NCBI RefSeq assembly: GCF_004328625.1
Contig: NZ_CP032229.1
Coordinates: 1,116,001-1,180,000, forward strand
Source of the DNA: Streptomyces seoulensis
GTDB taxonomy: Bacteria > Actinomycetota > Actinomycetes > Streptomycetales > Streptomycetaceae
Reading direction: 5' to 3'
DNA: 64,000 bases
Below are positions 59,834 to 64,000 of the stretch, one piece after another. The notes below the pieces were generated by a model. That model saw only the letters and a program-made list of their open reading frames with translations. It did not search any database and was not told the origin of the DNA. The stretch's first letter is position 1; each line of letters opens with the position of its first letter. Made by a program: the position numbers and the translations under genes.

Positions 59834-60763
59834 ATGACCGTACTCGTGCGCGATCTGCGCCCCGACGTGCCGGCCGACACCGAGGGCTTCGCCCGGGTCC
59901 GACGGCTGGCGCTGCCCTACATCCTGTTCACCCCCGAGTCGGTACGCCATGTGCTCGTCCGGAGCCACCCGGCCGCGAGGTTCCGCTCGCTGGTCGCGGA
60001 GGAGGACGGCGAGGTGATCGGCACGGCGCAGGTGGCGCTGGCGCACGAGAGCACGGAGCCGGGGCAGGCGTACGTCAACGTCCATGTCCGCCCGGACCGC
60101 ACCGGCCGGGGCGCGGGGCATCTGCTGGTCGCCACCGCCGAGGAGTACCTCGCCTCGCTGGGCGCCGCCCGGCTGTACTCCTGGGTACTGGACGAGCCGG
60201 CCAGTGTGCGGTTCGCCGAACGGCACGGCTACCGCGCAGGCCGCACCGCCCGCTTCCTCCGCCTCGACCTGGCGCACAGCGCCCTCCCGCCGTTGCCGGA
60301 GACCCCGGCCGGGGTGGATCTGCGCACGGCCGCCGACTTCGCGGCCGACCCGCGCCCACTGTTCGAGCTGGACGCCGAGACCGTGGCGGACGAGCCCGGC
60401 GAGGTCACGCTCGCCTACTCCGACTACGAGGCGTGGCTGGCGGAGACCTGGGAACACCCGCTGCTGGACCTCGACTTGACCATGGTGGCCGTGGTGGACG
60501 GCCGTCCGGCCGCCTTCAGCGTGGCCTACTCCGACGGCGCCACCCGCTACTTCACCGCCATGACCGGTACCGCCCGCGCCCACCGGGGCCGGGGCCTGGC
60601 CAAGCTCGCCAAGCTGCACTCGCTGCACCGGGCCCGCGCGGCCGGCCACACCGAGGCGTTCACCGGGAACGACGCGGGCAACGGCCCGATGATCGCCATC
60701 AACAAGTGGCTCGGCTACGAGTTCTGCGCCACGGAGGTGCGGTATGTACGCGAACTCGGCTGA
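59834..60763 (+). CDS. tandem GNAT acetyltransferase
   Basis: 309 residues with two GNAT domains, as in mycothiol-synthase-like tandem proteins. The first has VHVRPDRTGRGAGHLLVATAEEYL (acetyl-CoA Q/RxxGxG/A motif) and the second MTGTARAHRGRGLAKLAKLHSL with NDAGNGPMIAINKWLGYEF. The N-terminal half appears the better conserved. The substrate is unknown; it does not match MshD closely enough to name. It overlaps the DUF402 gene by 20 bp. Confidence 0.87.
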   Translation: MTVLVRDLRPDVPADTEGFARVRRLALPYILFTPESVRHVLVRSHPAARFRSLVAEEDGEVIGTAQVALAHESTEPGQAYVNVHVRPDRTGRGAGHLLVATAEEYLASLGAARLYSWVLDEPASVRFAERHGYRAGRTARFLRLDLAHSALPPLPETPAGVDLRTAADFAADPRPLFELDAETVADEPGEVTLAYSDYEAWLAETWEHPLLDLDLTMVAVVDGRPAAFSVAYSDGATRYFTAMTGTARAHRGRGLAKLAKLHSLHRARAAGHTEAFTGNDAGNGPMIAINKWLGYEFCATEVRYVRELG

Positions 60764-61241
60764 CACGGCACAGGAGTTGGAGGTTGTCCTCGTCAAGGCG
60801 GGCCGTACGAAAATCCGTTACCCGGCGACCCTGCTCGCGGACGACGGCACCCGCGTCTCGGTGCGCGCCCCCTGGGCGGGCGAGGGCGTACGGGACTTCG
60901 GGTTCGTGCGCTTCGAGCCGGGCGACGTGTTCACCGAGCACTACTGGCGGGACCGCTGGTACGCGGTGAAGGAGGTCCGCGCCGGGGACGGCACCCTGAA
61001 GGGCTGGTACTGCGACGTCACCCGGCCCGCCGTCCGGTCAGGCGCCGAACTGGTCGTGGAGGATCTCGACCTGGACCTGTGGGTCTCCGCCGACGGCACG
61101 GACGTACTCCGGCTGGACGAGGACGAGTTCGCCGCGAGCGGGCTGGCGGAGCGGGACCCCGGGGCGGCGGCCTTCGCCCGGTCCGCGCTGGACGAACTGG
61201 AGGCGCTGGCCCGCGCGGAGGGGCTCGCGGGCCGGCTCTGA
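60744..61241 (+). CDS. DUF402 (FomD-like) domain protein
   Basis: 165 residues. The DUF402 core is visible: VRDFGFVRFEPGDVFTEHYWRDRWYAVKEV, GWYCDVTRPA, and LDLDLWVSADG with DEDEF acidic residues that bind divalent metal in the family. Relatives hydrolyse nucleoside mono- or diphosphate esters (FomD in fosfomycin synthesis; Ntdp in Staphylococcus). ATG 60744 lies in the end of the GNAT gene with GGAGG just upstream, so translation is coupled. Confidence 0.87.
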   Translation: MYANSADTAQELEVVLVKAGRTKIRYPATLLADDGTRVSVRAPWAGEGVRDFGFVRFEPGDVFTEHYWRDRWYAVKEVRAGDGTLKGWYCDVTRPAVRSGAELVVEDLDLDLWVSADGTDVLRLDEDEFAASGLAERDPGAAAFARSALDELEALARAEGLAGRL

Positions 61242-61244
61242 GCC

Positions 61245-61859
61245 TCAGATCTCGGCCAGCACCGCGTACCGCTCGTCGGTGACGGACTTGCCCCAGAGCA
61301 GCGGGTCGTCGGACAGCGGCTCCACCCGTATCCGTCCGGCGAGCGGCGCCAGCAGGCCGGTGACCTCGTCGACGGGCATCCCGACCGGGGAGAGGCTCCC
61401 CCAGACGCCCTCGACCAGCACGAACCGGCCGCCGGGGCGCAGCAGGGTGCGCCAGTGGCGCAGCACCTCGGCGGGGCGGGGCAGCGTCCACAGCACGTGC
61501 CGGACGAGGATCACGTCGTAGCCCTCCTCCCCCACCGGCGGTACGGCCGCGTCCCCGCACAACACCCGGGCGTCGTGCCCGGCGAGCTTGGCGCGGGCGC
61601 GTTCGGCCATGGCCGGGGAGGCGTCGACCCCGGTGACCCGGTGCCCCTGCTCGGCGGCGAGCAGCGCGAGGCTGCCGGTGCCGCAGCCCAGGTCGAGCAC
61701 GTCCGAGGGCGTTTCGGGCAGCCAGCCCCGCAGCCGTCCGGCCCACGCCGCCCGCACTTCGGGCGCGCGCAGGCCGTGGTCCGGTTCGTCGTCGAAGGCG
61801 GCGGCCCGGGCGTCCCAGTCCACGTCCGTCCCGGCGGTCCACTCGTTCGCGTCAGTCAT
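61245..61859 (-). CDS. class I SAM-dependent methyltransferase
   Basis: 204 residues. SAM motif I is VLDLGCGTGSLALL, followed by VTGVDASPAMAERAR (motif II) and LRPGGRFVLVEG. The N-terminal half resembles small-molecule methyltransferases of the UbiE/ArsM-like group; the substrate is unknown. ATG 61859 overlaps the stop of the upstream GNAT gene (ATGA), so the two are one operon. Confidence 0.9.
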   Translation of the reverse strand: MTDANEWTAGTDVDWDARAAAFDDEPDHGLRAPEVRAAWAGRLRGWLPETPSDVLDLGCGTGSLALLAAEQGHRVTGVDASPAMAERARAKLAGHDARVLCGDAAVPPVGEEGYDVILVRHVLWTLPRPAEVLRHWRTLLRPGGRFVLVEGVWGSLSPVGMPVDEVTGLLAPLAGRIRVEPLSDDPLLWGKSVTDERYAVLAEI

Positions 61860-62329
61860 ACGGCAAGCGTGCCATCCAGCGGCTTGCGGTAGTGGAGCCG
61901 GTCGTAGGGGCCGTCGATGCGGCGGTCCACCAGCTCGTAGCCGTAGCGGGGGTAGATCCGCTGGTTCTCCCACATCAGGGCGTGGGTGTAGAGCCGGATC
62001 TCTCGGAGGCCGAGGGCGCGGGCGTGGGCCTCGACGAAGCGCAGCAGCCGGCGGCCGACGCCCCGGCCGTGGGCGTCGGGGTGGACGGCGATGCTGTCGA
62101 GGAGAAGGTGGTCGGGGCGGGCGCGGACGACCACGAGTCCCTCGACGGGCTCCCCTGTGAGGTAGACACACCCCTTTTTCACGTCGGCCATGTGGTCCGC
62201 CTCCATGGGCTGGGGCACCACACCGATGCGCGCGATGTAGGGACGGTAGGCGGCGTCGGTGACCGCGCGCACGGCGGGCACGTCGGCGGCCGTGGCGGCG
62301 CGGACCGGGGCTTCGGGGTGATCGTCCAT
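61856..62329 (-). CDS. GNAT acetyltransferase
   Basis: 157 residues, single GNAT domain: VRAATAADVPAVRAVTDAAYRPY at the start, SIAVHPDAHGRGVGRRLLRFVEAHAR as the acetyl-CoA loop, and YPRYGYELVDRR at the end. The substrate is unknown. ATG 62329 is seven bases after TACCGT on the minus strand, so it is probably leaderless. The frame stays open upstream, but that part is antisense to the LPMO gene. Coupled to the downstream methyltransferase. Confidence 0.9.
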   Translation of the reverse strand: MDDHPEAPVRAATAADVPAVRAVTDAAYRPYIARIGVVPQPMEADHMADVKKGCVYLTGEPVEGLVVVRARPDHLLLDSIAVHPDAHGRGVGRRLLRFVEAHARALGLREIRLYTHALMWENQRIYPRYGYELVDRRIDGPYDRLHYRKPLDGTLAV

Positions 62330-62336
62330 GCCGGGC

Positions 62337-62342
62337 ACGGTA
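62337..62342 (-). promoter_or_regulatory. -10 element of a leaderless promoter (GNAT/methyltransferase)
   Basis: TACCGT on the minus strand ends seven bases before ATG 62329. Confidence 0.4.
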
Positions 62343-62497
62343 GCGACCTGAGCCCAGTCTGAGCACGGCCTTAAGCGGACCATAAAGATCGCCCCAAGGG
62401 GGCCGGCGCAGGCCGATCCCCTGCCGTACGCGGCTAGTTTCTGAGCGTCCCCCCACGGGACCAGCCCCCTTCCAGCACACCCTTCCGAGGAGTTCCG

Positions 62498-63544
62498 ATG
62501 CCCTTCGCCACGCCCTCGACCCCGCGCGGGCGGCGTCTGCCCCGGCTGCGGGCCGCCGCCACCGCGGCCGCGCTCGGCCTGGCGCCGCTGACCCTGAGCG
62601 TGCTGGCCGCCGCGCCCGCCTCCGCGCACGGTTCGATGGGCGACCCGGTCAGCCGGGTCGCGCAGTGCTTCGCGGAGGGCCCGGAGTCCCCCGAGTCGGC
62701 GGCCTGCCGGGCGGCCGTCGCGGCGGGCGGCACCCAGGCGCTGTACGACTGGAACGGCATCCGGATCGGCGACGCGGGCGGCCGCCACCAGGAGCTGATC
62801 CCCGACGGCAAGCTGTGCAGCGCGGGGAACGACGAGTTCAAGGGCCTCGACCTGGCCCGCGCCGACTGGCCGGCGACCGGGGTGCACAGTGGCGCGTACA
62901 CCTTCAAGTACCGGGTGACCGCGCCGCACAAGGGCACCTTCGAGGTCTACGCGACCAAGCCCGGCTACGACCCGGCGAAGCCGCTGGCCTGGTCCGACCT
63001 GGACCTGGCCCGTCCGGTGGCGAAGTCCACGGACCCGGTCGCCACGGACGGCTTCTACACGTTCTCCGGCACGCTCCCCGACCGTACGGGCCGCCACCTG
63101 CTGTACGCGGTGTGGCAGCGCTCGGACAGCCCGGAGGCGTTCTACTCCTGCTCGGACGTCGACTTCGGCGGCACGACGGCGGCCGCCCCGGCCGGTACGG
63201 CCAAGGTGACCAAGTCCGCGAAGTCGGCCCCCGCGCCCACAACCCCCGCACCCACGGTCTCCGCCCCCTCGGAGCGTCAGATCGCGGCCGGCGCCGGCCG
63301 TTCCACGGTGGAGCACCACGGCCACGGCGACAACGACCCGAGCACCTCGGCGAAGCCGGTGACCCCCGCCACCCCCAACGCCCCTCAGCCGGAAGGCACT
63401 TCGGTCCCCCTGGCCGAGACCGGCACCCCCGCCGGCACCTCGTACGCGGCCATCGGCGGCGCCGCCGCCCTGGCCCTCGGTTCGGCCGCACTGTTCCTCT
63501 CGGTGCGCCAGCGCGCGACGGGCCGCGACCGCGCCGCACGCTGA
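62498..63544 (+). CDS. AA10 lytic polysaccharide monooxygenase with LAETG cell-wall anchor
   Basis: 348 residues. Signal peptide to Ala43; the mature protein begins with His44 (HGSMGDP), which with His130 (TGVHSGAYTFKY) forms the copper histidine brace. The AA10 domain runs to about 225. It is followed by a Pro/Thr/Ala linker, the sortase motif LAETG, a hydrophobic helix and a basic tail. AA10 enzymes oxidatively cleave chitin or cellulose; the anchor suggests work on the cell's own surface glycans. I recall that an S. coelicolor LPMO in this chromosomal place, LpmP, acts in morphogenesis. ATG 62498 follows CCGAGGAGTTCCG. Confidence 0.93.
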   Translation: MPFATPSTPRGRRLPRLRAAATAAALGLAPLTLSVLAAAPASAHGSMGDPVSRVAQCFAEGPESPESAACRAAVAAGGTQALYDWNGIRIGDAGGRHQELIPDGKLCSAGNDEFKGLDLARADWPATGVHSGAYTFKYRVTAPHKGTFEVYATKPGYDPAKPLAWSDLDLARPVAKSTDPVATDGFYTFSGTLPDRTGRHLLYAVWQRSDSPEAFYSCSDVDFGGTTAAAPAGTAKVTKSAKSAPAPTTPAPTVSAPSERQIAAGAGRSTVEHHGHGDNDPSTSAKPVTPATPNAPQPEGTSVPLAETGTPAGTSYAAIGGAAALALGSAALFLSVRQRATGRDRAAR

Positions 63545-63557
63545 ACACCCCTGATCA

Positions 63558-63596
63558 CGGGGCCCTGCCGGGCGGCTCAGGCCGGGCAGGGCCCCG
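63558..63596. terminator. bidirectional terminator
   Basis: CGGGGCCCTGCC (63558-63569) and GGCAGGGCCCCG (63585-63596) form a perfect 12-bp stem between the convergent LPMO and lipase genes. Confidence 0.85.
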
Positions 63597-63603
63597 AGTC
63601 ACA

Positions 63604-64000
63604 TCAACTGAACGCCGACGCGCAGCTGGTGGTCGTGGCGTGGGACGGGTCGAGGGCGTTGGCGACCTCGTGGTAGGCGATGCGGTCGAAGATGCCGATC
63701 GCGACGTGTTCGGAGAGGTCGAGCGGGCAGAGGTCCTGGAGGAGGACGTTGCGGACGTCGGAGCCGGTCAGGTACTGGGTGCGCCAGGGGGTGACCACCT
63801 CGTCGTACTTGGTGGCGATGACGGTGTAGTGCACCCCGGGGACGGTGTCGCCGCCCGCGTTGAGCTTGGTCATGAAGGCCGAGCCCGTGATCTGGTCGGC
63901 CAGTCCGGGCGTACTGGACTTGATGAGGTCCTCGGCGCCGGGGAAGTACGGCAGCAGGTTGGTGAGGCCGCTCAGGTCGGTGCCGTGGTTGCTGGGGGCG
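63604..64000 (-). CDS. C-terminal part of a secreted alpha/beta-hydrolase lipase, truncated by the window
   Basis: The last 131 residues are present; the start lies beyond base 64000. YTVIATKYDEVVTP carries the catalytic Asp and HEVANALDP the catalytic His region (SEHVAIGIFDRIAYHEVANAL) of the EstA/LipC-like actinomycete triacylglycerol lipases. Two cysteines (DLCPLD and TSCASAF) probably pair. The nucleophile Ser motif is outside the window. It is convergent with the LPMO gene. Confidence 0.8.
   Translation of the reverse strand, partial: APSNHGTDLSGLTNLLPYFPGAEDLIKSSTPGLADQITGSAFMTKLNAGGDTVPGVHYTVIATKYDEVVTPWRTQYLTGSDVRNVLLQDLCPLDLSEHVAIGIFDRIAYHEVANALDPSHATTTSCASAFS

Noticed and set aside
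61856..63325. 489-codon minus-strand frame covering the GNAT gene
   Set aside because: Only codons from 62329 onward match GNAT; the upstream part is antisense to the LPMO gene.
1..64000. antibiotic-type biosynthetic cluster, prophage or integrative element
   Set aside because: No PKS, NRPS, terpene synthase, integrase, terminase or replication genes were seen; the GC pattern and gene order look like core chromosome.

Overview
The window is high-GC chromosomal DNA with the gene content of a Streptomyces. It has chaplins, class-E-type sortase signals (LAxTG), an LPMO with a cell-wall anchor, an ECF sigma/RskA pair, many TetR and GntR regulators, GTG and TTG starts, and apparently leaderless promoters. 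The gene order (long chaplin, short chaplin, M20 peptidase, tRNA-Leu, YchJ, gluconate operon, SoxR, hmgA, GDSL lipase, LPMO, lipase) resembles, from memory, the S. coelicolor region around SCO1672-SCO1735. No phage, integrase, IS transposase, rRNA or CRISPR array was seen. The region reads as core chromosome with one MITE-like repeat.

Layout. 1-3 kb: end of a RecD-like helicase gene, an acidic protein, DUF5703, then the ChpC-like and ChpH-like chaplins. 3-5 kb: M20 peptidase, tRNA-Leu(GAG), YchJ protein. 5-9 kb: gluconate module (GntR regulator, gluconokinase, GntP permease, gluconate 5-dehydrogenase-like SDR). 9-14 kb: a Tat-type molybdoenzyme with its cytochrome b partner, a TPR-like protein, DMT exporter, Nudix, two DUF202 proteins, and a 166-bp element with 28-bp terminal inverted repeats. 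14-19 kb: quinone oxidoreductase, then phosphotransferase + acyl-CoA dehydrogenase + TetR + SDR, a set like the Lva/ACAD11 4-hydroxyacyl-CoA pathway. 19-25 kb: NamZ-like muramidase, penicillin acylase, zinc-ribbon protein, BKACE enzyme, SoxR. 25-35 kb: MaoC/TetR, YiaA, acyl-CoA dehydrogenase/TetR, ArsR/EamA, alcohol dehydrogenase, molybdopterin oxidoreductase, TetR. 35-40 kb: homogentisate dioxygenase behind a nested inverted repeat, GntR, type-ISP-like protein, CaiB CoA-transferase, small basic protein. 40-46 kb: RskA-type anti-sigma and SigK-like ECF sigma, divergent from DUF4331, TPR and NicO metal-transporter genes. 46-49 kb: Ser/Thr kinase, secreted GDSL lipase, membrane protein. 49-57 kb: a translationally coupled polysaccharide cluster (two GT2, deacetylase, a 1183-aa flippase-glycosyltransferase fusion) facing a membrane-anchored glycosidase. 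57-64 kb: AAA ATPase, DUF72, GntR, GNATs, DUF402, methyltransferase, sortase-anchored LPMO and the end of a secreted lipase.

How the parts connect. Three palindrome families can be read by eye: ATACCGAC-type sites before the phosphotransferase, the SDR and the molybdopterin oxidoreductase; CTAAGC-type sites before MaoC and its TetR; and AAAyTAGC-type sites before the acyl-CoA dehydrogenase/TetR pair and the alcohol dehydrogenase. They tie much of the 14-34 kb region into small acyl-CoA/alcohol catabolic regulons. A second theme is the cell surface: chaplins, muramidase, extracellular polysaccharide, glycosidase, LPMO and lipase.
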